Shown piece after piece: positions 57,128 through 64,000 of a DNA stretch of 64,000 bases (within the stretch, counting starts at the first letter, position 1; the number at the start of each line of letters is the position of its first letter). The notes beneath the pieces are model-generated. The model ran no database searches. It saw only the letters and a list, made by a program, of their open reading frames with translations, and was not told the DNA's origin. Where the stretch lies: assembly GCF_013266695.1 (NCBI RefSeq), contig NZ_JABRXF010000001.1:1431736-1495735 (forward strand). Direction: 5' to 3'. Origin of the DNA: Hongsoonwoonella zoysiae (GTDB lineage: Bacteria > Pseudomonadota > Alphaproteobacteria > Rhizobiales > Stappiaceae). The position numbers and the translations under genes are program-made.

Positions 57128-58330
57128 ATGACGGTTGCAAATGAGGCCAGGGATCGGGCGGCGGGCTCTGCCGCCGATCCGATCCGGGTCATGGTTGTCG
57201 ACGACTCGGTCGTCATTCGCGGACTTCTTGGCCGATGGGTGGATGGAGATCCTGACCTGTCGCTGGTGGCATCGCACAGGAACGGCAAGGTTGCGCTCGA
57301 CGACATCGAAAGGAGCAATCCCGATGTCGTGATCCTCGATATCGAGATGCCGGAGATGGACGGGCTGACCGCGCTTCCTCTCATGTTGCGCAAGAAGCGC
57401 GATCTCGTCGTGCTCATGGCTTCGACGCTCACGCGGCGAAATGCCGAGATAAGCCTCCGGGCCTTGTCGCTTGGCGCGCAGGACTACATCCCGAAGCCGG
57501 AGAGCAAGAGCGAAGTCACGACATCGGTGGATTTCCGTAGGGAGATCATCGAAAAGGTGAAGACGCTGGGCGCTCGTGCCCGCGGGGGGCAACGTCCGGG
57601 CCGGCAAATACGGGCGCAGGCCGTTGGCGAGCGCGTGGTTCCGTTACACAGCGTCACGCCGCCTGCTCACGCGCGGCCGACGGGTTTTCGGGCGTCTGTA
57701 AAACCTGCGATGCCGCGGCCGGCGGTGCGGCCATATCCATCCGTGCGCCCGCGCGTTGTCGTGATCGGTTCATCGACGGGCGGCCCGCAAGCGCTACAGC
57801 AGGTCATGCGCGATATCGGCACGGCAATTCGTCAGGTTCCGGTCGTCGTCACGCAGCATATGCCGCCGACGTTCACGGCGATCCTTGCCGAACATCTCGG
57901 CAAGGCGGCCATGCGTCCGGCCAAGGAGGCCGGTGATGGAGACGTGCTTCAGCCCGGTCACATCTATGTGGCGCCGGGAGGGCGCCACCTTGTCCTTGAA
58001 AAGAACCACGGGCAGGCGGTTGCGCGCCTTACGGACGACGCGCCGGTAAACTTCTGCAAGCCCGCTGTCGACCCGCTGTTCGACAGCGCGGCCAAGGTGT
58101 TCGGTTCTTCCGTGCTTGCGGTGGTCCTGACCGGGATGGGGCATGACGGCGCAGACGGCGTCAAGACGATCGCGGCCGGAGGCGGAGCCGTCATCGCCCA
58201 GGATGAGGCAAGCAGTGTCGTCTGGGGAATGCCGGGTGCGGCCGCGCAAACCGGGCAATGCAACGATATTCTGCCCCTTCAGGAGATCGGGCCAAAAATT
58301 GCAAAAATACTTGGTGGAGGCGTTCGGTGA
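57128..58330 (+). CDS. cheB: Chemotaxis methylesterase CheB
   Basis: 400 residues. A receiver domain (about 18-140, phospho-Asp71 in VILDIEMPEMDG) is joined by an Arg/Pro-rich linker (145-205) to the methylesterase domain. Catalytic residues are Ser216 in GSSTGGPQA, His in VTQHMPP and Asp in GMGHDGADG. It removes methyl groups from chemoreceptors when phosphorylated by CheA. The linker is longer and more basic than in enteric CheB. Its stop overlaps the cheR GTG as GTGA. Confidence 0.95.
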   Translation: MTVANEARDRAAGSAADPIRVMVVDDSVVIRGLLGRWVDGDPDLSLVASHRNGKVALDDIERSNPDVVILDIEMPEMDGLTALPLMLRKKRDLVVLMASTLTRRNAEISLRALSLGAQDYIPKPESKSEVTTSVDFRREIIEKVKTLGARARGGQRPGRQIRAQAVGERVVPLHSVTPPAHARPTGFRASVKPAMPRPAVRPYPSVRPRVVVIGSSTGGPQALQQVMRDIGTAIRQVPVVVTQHMPPTFTAILAEHLGKAAMRPAKEAGDGDVLQPGHIYVAPGGRHLVLEKNHGQAVARLTDDAPVNFCKPAVDPLFDSAAKVFGSSVLAVVLTGMGHDGADGVKTIAAGGGAVIAQDEASSVVWGMPGAAAQTGQCNDILPLQEIGPKIAKILGGGVR

Positions 58331-59199
58331 CCCCGTTTGAATATGACTTTCTAAGACGCCTGCTGAAGACGCAGTCCGGTCTGGTCCTCTCCGACGAGAA
58401 GCAGTATCTCGTGGAAAGCAGATTGCTGCCGGTAGCGCGCCGGGCCGGTCTTGGCAGCCTGAGCGAGCTTGTTGCCGCAATCCAGAAACCTTCCGGAAAG
58501 CAGCTTTCGGACAGTGTCGTCGAAGCCATGACGACAAATGAGTCCTTCTTCTTTCGCGACAAGACGCCGTTCGATCACTTCCGCGAAGTCATGATGCCGG
58601 ATCTGCTTTCGGCGCGCGCCGGCAGGCGGCGTATCAAGATATGGTGTGCCGCCGCATCCTCGGGTCAGGAGCCTTATTCGCTTGCCATCAGCCTCAAGGA
58701 GATGGCGGCCAAGGTGGCCGGATGGTCGGTCGAGATTCTCGGTACGGATCTATCCAACGAGATACTGGACAAGGCCAGGAACGGCATCTACAGCCAATTC
58801 GAGGTTCAGCGCGGCCTGCCGATCCAGATGCTTGTGAAGTTCTTCGCCCAAAAAGGCGAGCTCTGGCAGATAAATCCGGATATCCGCGCCATGGTGAAGT
58901 GGCGCAAGTTCAATCTGCTGGACAGTTTTGCAGGTATTGGCGAACAGGACATCGTTTTTTGCCGGAACGTGCTGATCTATTTCGACCAGCAGACGAAAAT
59001 CGATATTTTGCACAAGATTGCGCGGCTTATGCCGAGTGATGGCTATCTAGTGCTCGGTGCGGCGGAAACGGTGGTCGGTCTTACGGATGCTTTCCAGCCT
59101 GTGCAGGGCAGGCGCGGCCTCTACCAGTTGAAAGCCGCCGCGGCGACGAAACCCGTGGGGCCGCGTCTTGCCGCTGTCGGCGGGTCGAATGCCCGTTGA
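58327..59199 (+). CDS. cheR: Chemoreceptor methyltransferase CheR
   Basis: 290 residues from GTG 58327, which overlaps the cheB stop and has ggagg before it. N-terminal helical domain (1-75), then the SAM-binding domain with TTNESFFFRDKTPFDHF, IKIWCAAASSGQEPYSLAI, ILGTDLSNEILDKARNGIY and DIVFCRNVLIYFD. It adds methyl groups to receptor glutamates. It is the last gene of the che operon. Confidence 0.95.
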   Translation: MTPFEYDFLRRLLKTQSGLVLSDEKQYLVESRLLPVARRAGLGSLSELVAAIQKPSGKQLSDSVVEAMTTNESFFFRDKTPFDHFREVMMPDLLSARAGRRRIKIWCAAASSGQEPYSLAISLKEMAAKVAGWSVEILGTDLSNEILDKARNGIYSQFEVQRGLPIQMLVKFFAQKGELWQINPDIRAMVKWRKFNLLDSFAGIGEQDIVFCRNVLIYFDQQTKIDILHKIARLMPSDGYLVLGAAETVVGLTDAFQPVQGRRGLYQLKAAAATKPVGPRLAAVGGSNAR

Positions 59200-59249
59200 T
59201 CGCGGTTGAAATCGAATAATTGAATTGTCCGTCAACAAAGAAAATCGAG

Positions 59250-59279
59250 GCCGGGAGCAAAGTGCTGCTTCCGGCTTTC
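59250..59279 (+). terminator. Possible terminator of cheR
   Basis: gccgg/ccggc with inner agca/tgct pairing forms an interrupted stem ending in a modest ctttcg run, 50 bp past cheR. Confidence 0.4.
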
Positions 59280-59322
59280 GTATGGCCATCCGCTGAATGT
59301 CGCCGGGCTGCTTCGTGAAACA

Positions 59323-59356
59323 AAAAAACCGCCGTGCCTCGGCAGGACGGTTTTTT
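59323..59356. terminator. Bidirectional terminator between cheR and ctrA
   Basis: aaaaaaccg (59323-59331) pairs with cggtttttt (59348-59356), with an inner gtgcc-tc-ggcag region, so each strand ends in a run of six T. It lies 22 bp from the ctrA stop on one side and serves the convergent che operon on the other. Confidence 0.85.
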
Positions 59357-59378
59357 CTTTCGCCAGGTTGCTGGCCTG

Positions 59379-60068
59379 TCAGGCGGCCTTTTCTTCGGGC
59401 TCGCGCAACACGTACCCCCTGCCCCAGACGGTTTCGATGTAATTCTTGCCGTCGGTCGCTGTCGCAAGCTTCTTGCGCAGCTTGCAGATGAAGACGTCGA
59501 TAATCTTCAGTTCCGGCTCGTCCATGCCGCCGTAGAGATGATTTAGGAACATCTCCTTGGTCAGCGTCGTGCCTTTGCGCAGCGAAAGCAATTCGAGCAT
59601 CTGGTATTCCTTACCGGTCAGATGCACGCGCTGGCCGGCAACTTCGACGGTCTTCGTGTCGAGGTTGACCGTAAGGTCTCCAGTGTTGATGACGGACTGC
59701 GCATGACCCTTGGAGCGGCGCACGATCGCATGGATACGCGCGACGAGTTCATCCTTGTGAAAGGGCTTCGTCATGTAGTCGTCGGCGCCGAAGCCGAGAC
59801 CGCGAACCTTATCCTCGATGCCGGCAAGGCCTGAGAGGATCAGGATCGGAGTCTTGACCTTGGACACGCGCAGCGTCCGCAGGACCTCGTACCCGGACAT
59901 GTCCGGCAAGTTGAGATCCAGCATAATGATGTCGTAGTCGTAAAGCTTGCCGAGGTCTATGCCTTCCTCGCCAAGATCCGTCGTGTAGACGTTGAAGTTT
60001 TCGGACTTGAGCATCAGCTCGATGCTTTGCGCCGTGGCGCCATCGTCCTCAATCAACAGCACACGCAT
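59379..60068 (-). CDS. ctrA: Cell cycle response regulator CtrA
   Basis: 229 residues, an OmpR-type regulator. Receiver: EDD at 7-9, phospho-Asp51 in [20 protein letters not shown], Lys in DDYMTKPF. The DNA-binding winged helix (about 125-225) has [32 protein letters not shown] and [16 protein letters not shown], a near-invariant CtrA segment. It ends in EKAA; terminal alanines matter for ClpXP turnover in Caulobacter. CtrA binds TTAA-N7-TTAA to control division, motility and envelope genes and to silence the origin. Phosphate arrives via ChpT (gene at 52697). Divergent from fliI across 372 bp. Confidence 0.97.
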   Translation of the reverse strand: MRVLLIEDDGATAQSIELMLKSENFNVYTTDLGEEGIDLGKLYDYDIIMLDLNLPDMSGYEVLRTLRVSKVKTPILILSGLAGIEDKVRGLGFGADDYMTKPFHKDELVARIHAIVRRSKGHAQSVINTGDLTVNLDTKTVEVAGQRVHLTGKEYQMLELLSLRKGTTLTKEMFLNHLYGGMDEPELKIIDVFICKLRKKLATATDGKNYIETVWGRGYVLREPEEKAA

Positions 60069-60164
60069 ACCAATCCCCTTTACTGCCTATCCTGGGCAGG
60101 CCGCGCCGGACTCGGCGCCACCGGTGCAAAGGACTGCGAATAACCACGGTCATCTTCCGATCAA

Positions 60165-60172
60165 ATGGTTAA
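60165..60172 (-). promoter_or_regulatory. CtrA half-site TTAACCAT upstream of ctrA
   Basis: On the minus strand TTAACCAT lies 97-104 bp before the ctrA ATG. It is the octamer half-site reported for CtrA in Caulobacter and could serve autoregulation. Confidence 0.45.
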
Positions 60173-60262
60173 CAAATCCTAATTCGCACCCGCAAGGGTG
60201 TGGTGGAAAAGGCCGGGATTTATTCCCAAGATTTTGAAAAATCTTCAAAAATCGCCTCTGAA

Positions 60263-60414
60263 GATTCTTCTCATCTTACATTAAAGAATCAGGTTAACCG
60301 ATTCTTGCGACTCATCCTCCACACCCGAACGTCCCATACTTCAGTTCACCATCCTAGAAAGCCCTCGCCAATTAAGATTAATCAGACTCGTAAATGATAG
60401 GTTACCGTTGATTC
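60263..60414. promoter_or_regulatory. Cluster of six GANTC methylation sites in the ctrA/fliI divergent region
   Basis: Sites at 60263, 60286, 60300, 60309, 60385 and 60410 fall within 152 bp, where random sequence would give fewer than one. In Caulobacter a GANTC site lets CcrM methylation time ctrA transcription. TTAA half-sites (60281, 60294, 60372, 60378) are interspersed but none is spaced by exactly 7. Confidence 0.55.
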
Positions 60415-60440
60415 GCAAAATCGAACGTGAGTCGGCAAGC

Positions 60441-61766
60441 ATGGAACCGCTTTTCGCAGAACTCGAATCACTGATGGCGAGTGAGATTTACGGTCGCGTG
60501 GTCTCGGTGCAGGGGCTTCTCGTCGAAGTCGCGGGGCCGGTCCATGAAATGCGCGTTGGCGGGTTGCTCCAGATCGAGGTGGGCGAGGGGGTTGAGCCGG
60601 TCTTCGCCGAGGTCGTCGGTTTTCGCGACTCTCGGGCACTTTGCATGCCTTTCGCCGGGCTTGAAGGTGTGCGCATGGGATGTCGCGCCATTCTTGCAGC
60701 ACGCGAGAGTATTGTCCGCCCGAGCGCGGGATGGCTCGGCCGGGTTATCAACGCCATGGGGCAACCGATCGACGGCAAGGGGCCGCTGCCGCGCGGAGGG
60801 GAGCCGCGCAAGCTGCGTGCGACGCCGCCGGCGGCGAACGAGCGGTCGCGTGTGGGCCCGCCGGTCGACCTTGGTGTGCGGGCGCTCAACACTTTCGTAA
60901 CCTGCTGCCTTGGGCAGCGTATGGGCATTTTCGCCGGTTCCGGCGTTGGTAAATCGGTTTTGATGTCGATGATCGCGCGGAACATGTCCACGGATATCGC
61001 CGTTATCGGTCTCATCGGCGAGCGCGGGCGCGAGGTTCAGGAATTCATCGAAGACGATCTCGGGCCGGAAGGCTTGAAGCGGACCGTCGTCGTGGTGGCG
61101 ACATCGGATGAAAGCGTGCTGATGCGCCGTCAGGCGGCATATATGACGATGACGGTCGCCGAGTACTTTCGCGATTCGGGAAAAAACGTTCTCTGCATGA
61201 TGGATTCCGTCACGCGGTTTGCCATGGCGCAGCGCGAGATCGGGCTTTCCATTGGCGAGCCGCCGACCTCCAAGGGCTATACGCCAACGGTGTTTACCGA
61301 GCTTCCCAGGCTTCTCGAGCGTGCCGGGCCCGGCAAGCAGGGTGCAGGTTCGATAACCGGCCTCTTCACCGTGCTCGTCGAGGGCGACAATCACAACGAG
61401 CCTGTTGCCGATGCGGTGCGCGGCATTCTTGACGGGCACATCGTGATGGAGCGGGCGATTGCCGAACGCGGGCGCTATCCGGCCATCAACGTTTTGAAGT
61501 CCGTCTCGCGCACGATGCCCCGCTGCGTGCCGTCCGAAATGCAGCCGGTCCTGCGCAAGGCCCGGCAACTGATGTCCACCTATACCGATATGGAAGAGCT
61601 CATTCGCCTCGGAGCGTACCGAAAGGGAACTGAGCCGACGGTGGATGAGGCGATCATGCGGCACGAGCCATTCGAAAATTTTCTTTCGCAAGGTAAGGAT
61701 GATGCAACCACTCTTGATGAAGGATATCGGATGATTGCCAACCTTTTGGAAATGACTCCCGGTTAG
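60441..61766 (+). CDS. fliI: Flagellum-specific ATPase FliI
   Basis: 441 residues from ATG 60441 ([21 protein letters not shown]); an in-frame TTG 33 bp upstream is possible. It is the type III export ATPase at the base of the flagellum. Beta-barrel N-terminus, then F1-beta-like core with Walker [16 protein letters not shown] (near 163-177), [16 protein letters not shown], Walker [27 protein letters not shown], and the C-terminal [13 protein letters not shown]-type helical region ([16 protein letters not shown]). fliJ follows after 29 bp. The ctrA/fliI-fliJ arrangement is typical of the order; other flagellar genes lie outside the window. Confidence 0.95.
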   Translation: MEPLFAELESLMASEIYGRVVSVQGLLVEVAGPVHEMRVGGLLQIEVGEGVEPVFAEVVGFRDSRALCMPFAGLEGVRMGCRAILAARESIVRPSAGWLGRVINAMGQPIDGKGPLPRGGEPRKLRATPPAANERSRVGPPVDLGVRALNTFVTCCLGQRMGIFAGSGVGKSVLMSMIARNMSTDIAVIGLIGERGREVQEFIEDDLGPEGLKRTVVVVATSDESVLMRRQAAYMTMTVAEYFRDSGKNVLCMMDSVTRFAMAQREIGLSIGEPPTSKGYTPTVFTELPRLLERAGPGKQGAGSITGLFTVLVEGDNHNEPVADAVRGILDGHIVMERAIAERGRYPAINVLKSVSRTMPRCVPSEMQPVLRKARQLMSTYTDMEELIRLGAYRKGTEPTVDEAIMRHEPFENFLSQGKDDATTLDEGYRMIANLLEMTPG

Positions 61767-61795
61767 AGTAACCCTGGAAAGGGGAGTATCGAGTC

Positions 61796-62209
61796 ATGAA
61801 ATCCCGTGGAAGCCTCATCAGGCTCAAGAAATTTCAGGTCGACGAGAAGCGTCGTCAGGTGACGCAGATCGAATCGATGATCGCCGAGTTCATGCGCATG
61901 GCGGAAGAACTCGACGAGCAGATCAGGGCGGAACAAACGCGCGTCGGGATCTCCGACGTGACCCATTTCGCCTATCCCACCTTCGCCAAGGCTGCAGCTC
62001 AGCGACGCGACAATCTGGTCAATTCGGCCGGTGAGCTGAAAGAGCAGCTTGAACGTGCCCAGGACGAGCTTACCGAGGCGGTCGAGGATTTGAAGAAGTT
62101 CGAGCTCATGGAGGAGCGTGATCTTCTGCGCGAAAAGTCCGAGGCTGAAGTTGCCGAACAGGATCAGCTCGACGAAATCGCTCAACGTGGGCGAGCTCAG
62201 GGTTTTTGA
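61796..62209 (+). CDS. fliJ: Flagellar export protein FliJ
   Basis: 137 residues, almost wholly an antiparallel coiled coil (LIRLKKFQVDEKRRQVTQIESMI and ELKEQLERAQDELTEAVEDLKKFE). FliJ is the stalk-like partner of FliI in the export gate and recycles chaperones. Assignment rests on length, coiled coil and its place after fliI. Confidence 0.88.
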   Translation: MKSRGSLIRLKKFQVDEKRRQVTQIESMIAEFMRMAEELDEQIRAEQTRVGISDVTHFAYPTFAKAAAQRRDNLVNSAGELKEQLERAQDELTEAVEDLKKFELMEERDLLREKSEAEVAEQDQLDEIAQRGRAQGF

Positions 62210-62512
62210 TTTCCGAAAACCTTGACCGCGTTGTTTGCCGGCGTGTCGGGGGTACCGGCAGTGTTGCTGCACCCGAAGATACGCTGGGGTTCACTTCGCG
62301 CAGGCCCTCAGGAAACCGCGGCTGAATCCAGCCGCATCGCGCCGTTTCCCTGATCGTTCGCTTTGTCTTCGCTTCCGACATCCGCTCGCGCCGTTTCGCC
62401 GAATCGGATTTGAGACGACGGGGCGATATCGTTTCGATTATCTCCCAAATTGAGCTTTGCCGGGCGATCGCATTATAAGAACCGGAAAAGCGGCTGAGCG
62501 ACGGGAGCCATC
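62210..62512. other. 303-bp intergenic region
   Basis: Nothing recognisable beyond a probable promoter and ribosome site (gggag) for the next gene. No strong hairpin or gene is seen. Confidence 0.55.
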
Positions 62513-62947
62513 TTGCGATTCGTTCTGGCTATATTGCTGCCTCTGGCGACAGGATGTTTCGTCCTGGGTCTTGTCTTGCCGCTCATGAAAATGGAGCGGC
62601 TCTATTTTCTGGAAGACAAGCCATCGCTTCTGGAGATCGTTTCCGGCCTCTGGTCCGGGGGCGATACGCTCCTGGCATCCGTGGTCGCGACCTTTTCAAT
62701 CCTTTTCCCGGCATTGAAGCTCTTCGGCCTGCATATGGCTGTGCTCGGCACATCGGCACGCCTGCCGCTTTCCATGCTCGCGGCGCTGGGTAAATGGTCG
62801 ATGATGGATGTCATGCTGGTCGCGCTCGTGGTGTTCGCGGCAAAGACGAGCGGCCTTGCAACGGCAGCCGTTCTTCCCGGGCTCTGGCTCTATGGCGCGG
62901 CTACATTGCTGACGGCGGCTTCGGCCGCGATCGCAAGGCGGGTTTGA
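62513..62947 (+). CDS. Single-domain PqiA-like membrane protein
   Basis: 144 residues from a TTG start with gggag 7 bp before it. Four hydrophobic segments: about 3-24, 52-72, 92-112 and 119-138. The family phrase FPALKLFG is followed by LGKWSMMDVMLVALVVFAAKTSG, as in paraquat-inducible protein A domains. Canonical PqiA has two such domains and a zinc ribbon; this protein has one and no Cys clusters. PqiA-type proteins take part in lipid transport across the envelope with PqiB/C, not found here. Confidence 0.8.
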   Translation: MRFVLAILLPLATGCFVLGLVLPLMKMERLYFLEDKPSLLEIVSGLWSGGDTLLASVVATFSILFPALKLFGLHMAVLGTSARLPLSMLAALGKWSMMDVMLVALVVFAAKTSGLATAAVLPGLWLYGAATLLTAASAAIARRV

Positions 62948-62953
62948 AAAGCG

Positions 62954-64000
62954 TCAAACGCCTGCTGCAACTTCATCCGGGCGGTCAAGCTTTTCACTGG
63001 CGCTCCTCGAACGTGCCTCGATGCTGCGCCGGAAATCCTGATAAGCCTCGAGCCAACGCATCGATTGCGTTTCGGGAATGCGCAAGCGTCTGCACCGCAC
63101 GTGTGCGAGAGCAAGGAACGCGTGATTGGAGAGGCTGGCGGCGACGCAAAGCTGGATGAGATCGTCGATGGCGCCTTTGAATACCGCCGTGTGAATATTG
63201 GCGATCGGCCGGCGCGCGACCTTCGAAAGCAAGCCGATCGCGTCGTTGATTCTCTTGTCGTCGATGAGAACGATGACGAGATCGTTGAGGCTGCTGTCGC
63301 CGCCGTCGATCAGCTGCCAGAGGCGCGTTGCGTCGCAAGTATCCAGATAGACGCCCAGGCGCCGCCTGAGGTCCTGGCGAATCAGGCTGACGTCGGATGT
63401 TTCATGCGGCGCGCTGCCGGCGACGATCGCCTGCAGCCTCAGCCGCTTCGTCGTATTCACGTAAGGCAGCAGCCATTCGCAGATCAGGGGCGTGAGGTCG
63501 CCGCGCTCCGCGATCCGGTCGCAAAGAATGGCATCCGTGAGCGAGTGCTTGGTGAGTGTGCGCAGGCCCCAATCACTCATCGAGATCTTCTTGTTCGAGG
63601 CGATCGTGCGCCAGACGCGCGTCTTGCCCCTTTCGATCAGCGTGTCCGAAAGTCTCGGGCTGATGTCAATCCGCTTGGCGATGGCCTCCAGATGCGGCTC
63701 GGGCATGCGCCGGGCAAGCTTCATCAGGTCGGCCTGGGAGAGGGCGGGGCTCATTTCCAGAACCGGAGCGGCCACCGCGATGTCATCCTTGGCAAGGCGG
63801 ATGGCGACGGCTTGCGGTGTGGCGGAAATCGGCGCGATGCGGCGGGAGAGGTTCGCCCTGTCTTCCATGCCCGTCGTGTCGAGCAACCTCAGGATCACGT
63901 CGCAGAACAGCTCAAGTTCCGCCTGGCTGTGCCCGCCGATCCCGTCAAGAAAAACGTCGGCAACCCGCTGCAGCAGCTTGCCGCGGGATTCAGGCGTCGC
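62954..64000 (-). CDS. DUF2336 domain protein (partial, N-terminus beyond window)
   Basis: The minus-strand frame ends at a stop at 62954 and stays open to the right edge, about 348 residues visible. It is mostly helical with repeats of the DUF2336 type: ELELFCDVILRLLD, RRIAPISATPQAVAIRLAKDDIAVAAPVLEMSPALSQADL, IAKRIDISPRLSDTLIERG. There is no membrane segment. Some DUF2336 proteins are reported to work with cell-cycle or polarity systems, but function is unknown here. It converges on the PqiA-like gene with 6 bp between stops. Confidence 0.82.
   Translation of the reverse strand, partial: ATPESRGKLLQRVADVFLDGIGGHSQAELELFCDVILRLLDTTGMEDRANLSRRIAPISATPQAVAIRLAKDDIAVAAPVLEMSPALSQADLMKLARRMPEPHLEAIAKRIDISPRLSDTLIERGKTRVWRTIASNKKISMSDWGLRTLTKHSLTDAILCDRIAERGDLTPLICEWLLPYVNTTKRLRLQAIVAGSAPHETSDVSLIRQDLRRRLGVYLDTCDATRLWQLIDGGDSSLNDLVIVLIDDKRINDAIGLLSKVARRPIANIHTAVFKGAIDDLIQLCVAASLSNHAFLALAHVRCRRLRIPETQSMRWLEAYQDFRRSIEARSRSASEKLDRPDEVAAGV

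Overview
This window is chromosomal DNA from a free-living, motile, high-GC alphaproteobacterium, almost certainly of the order Hyphomicrobiales (Rhizobiales). The evidence is gene content and order: the gluconeogenic set tkt-gap-pgk-fba, a zapA / 6S RNA / formyltetrahydrofolate cyclo-ligase block, yebC with ruvCAB and tol-pal nearby, the CtrA phosphorelay genes chpT and ctrA, the ctrA/fliI-fliJ divergon, a DUF1134 (EipA) gene, DUF4164 and DUF2336 proteins, CtrA-type TTAA boxes and GANTC (CcrM) sites. I see no prophage, insertion sequence, CRISPR array or integron. This looks like core chromosome with a few accessory insertions. I cannot name the genus.

Region by region. 1-5355 (minus strand): a MotA/TolQ-like channel with an OmpA/MotB-like partner (cut by the window edge), an inositol monophosphatase-family enzyme, elongation factor P, a secreted Sel1-repeat protein coupled to a degenerate ThiE-like protein. 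5440-11191 (minus): fba, pgk, gap and tkt with terminators between some of them. 11628-15029 (plus): DUF4164 protein, ZapA, 6S RNA, 5-FCL, YmdB-type phosphoesterase, YebC. 15295-17437: a cytoplasmic globin-coupled chemoreceptor facing a TauE-type permease. 17564-26332 (plus): ruvCAB, ybgC, tolQRAB, pal and cpoB, with regulatory and palindromic sequence in the gaps. 26316-32294: tilS, ftsH, glmM and an outer-membrane beta-barrel gene preceded by two perfect CtrA boxes. 32450-35300: serC (behind a candidate serC-motif leader) and serA. 35355-40953: two transporters, purA and a membrane-anchored protein of unknown function. 40954-41573 is gene-free and holds several CCGGG-type repeats. A TPP riboswitch then controls a two-gene pyrimidine uptake operon with no ATPase gene beside it. 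43608-48587: CHASE2 adenylate cyclase, rpoH, an RluD-type pseudouridine synthase, a small membrane protein and tRNA-Glu(CTC). 48672-51150: an HD-GYP phosphodiesterase and a membrane-anchored coiled-coil protein. 51299-62209: EipA, a YHS-like protein, ChpT, a five-gene chemotaxis operon (hybrid cheA-cheW-cheY-cheB-cheR), ctrA, fliI and fliJ. The window closes with a mini PqiA-like protein and a DUF2336 protein (partial).

How it fits together. Several blocks concern cell division and envelope: ZapA, Tol-Pal, GlmM, FtsH, EipA and the CtrA pathway. CtrA-type sites visible upstream of tolQ (imperfect), pal (half-sites), the outer-membrane protein gene (perfect) and ctrA itself suggest that cell-cycle control reaches many of them. 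Motility and sensing genes (che operon, globin receptor, FliI/FliJ) are split over two loci. The most unusual items are the clustered GANTC sites in the ctrA/fliI gap, the tandem long hairpins between pal and cpoB, the ThiE-like protein lacking all the usual active-site motifs, the CheA carrying two CheW-like domains plus a receiver, and the orphan channel/OmpA pair at the left edge.
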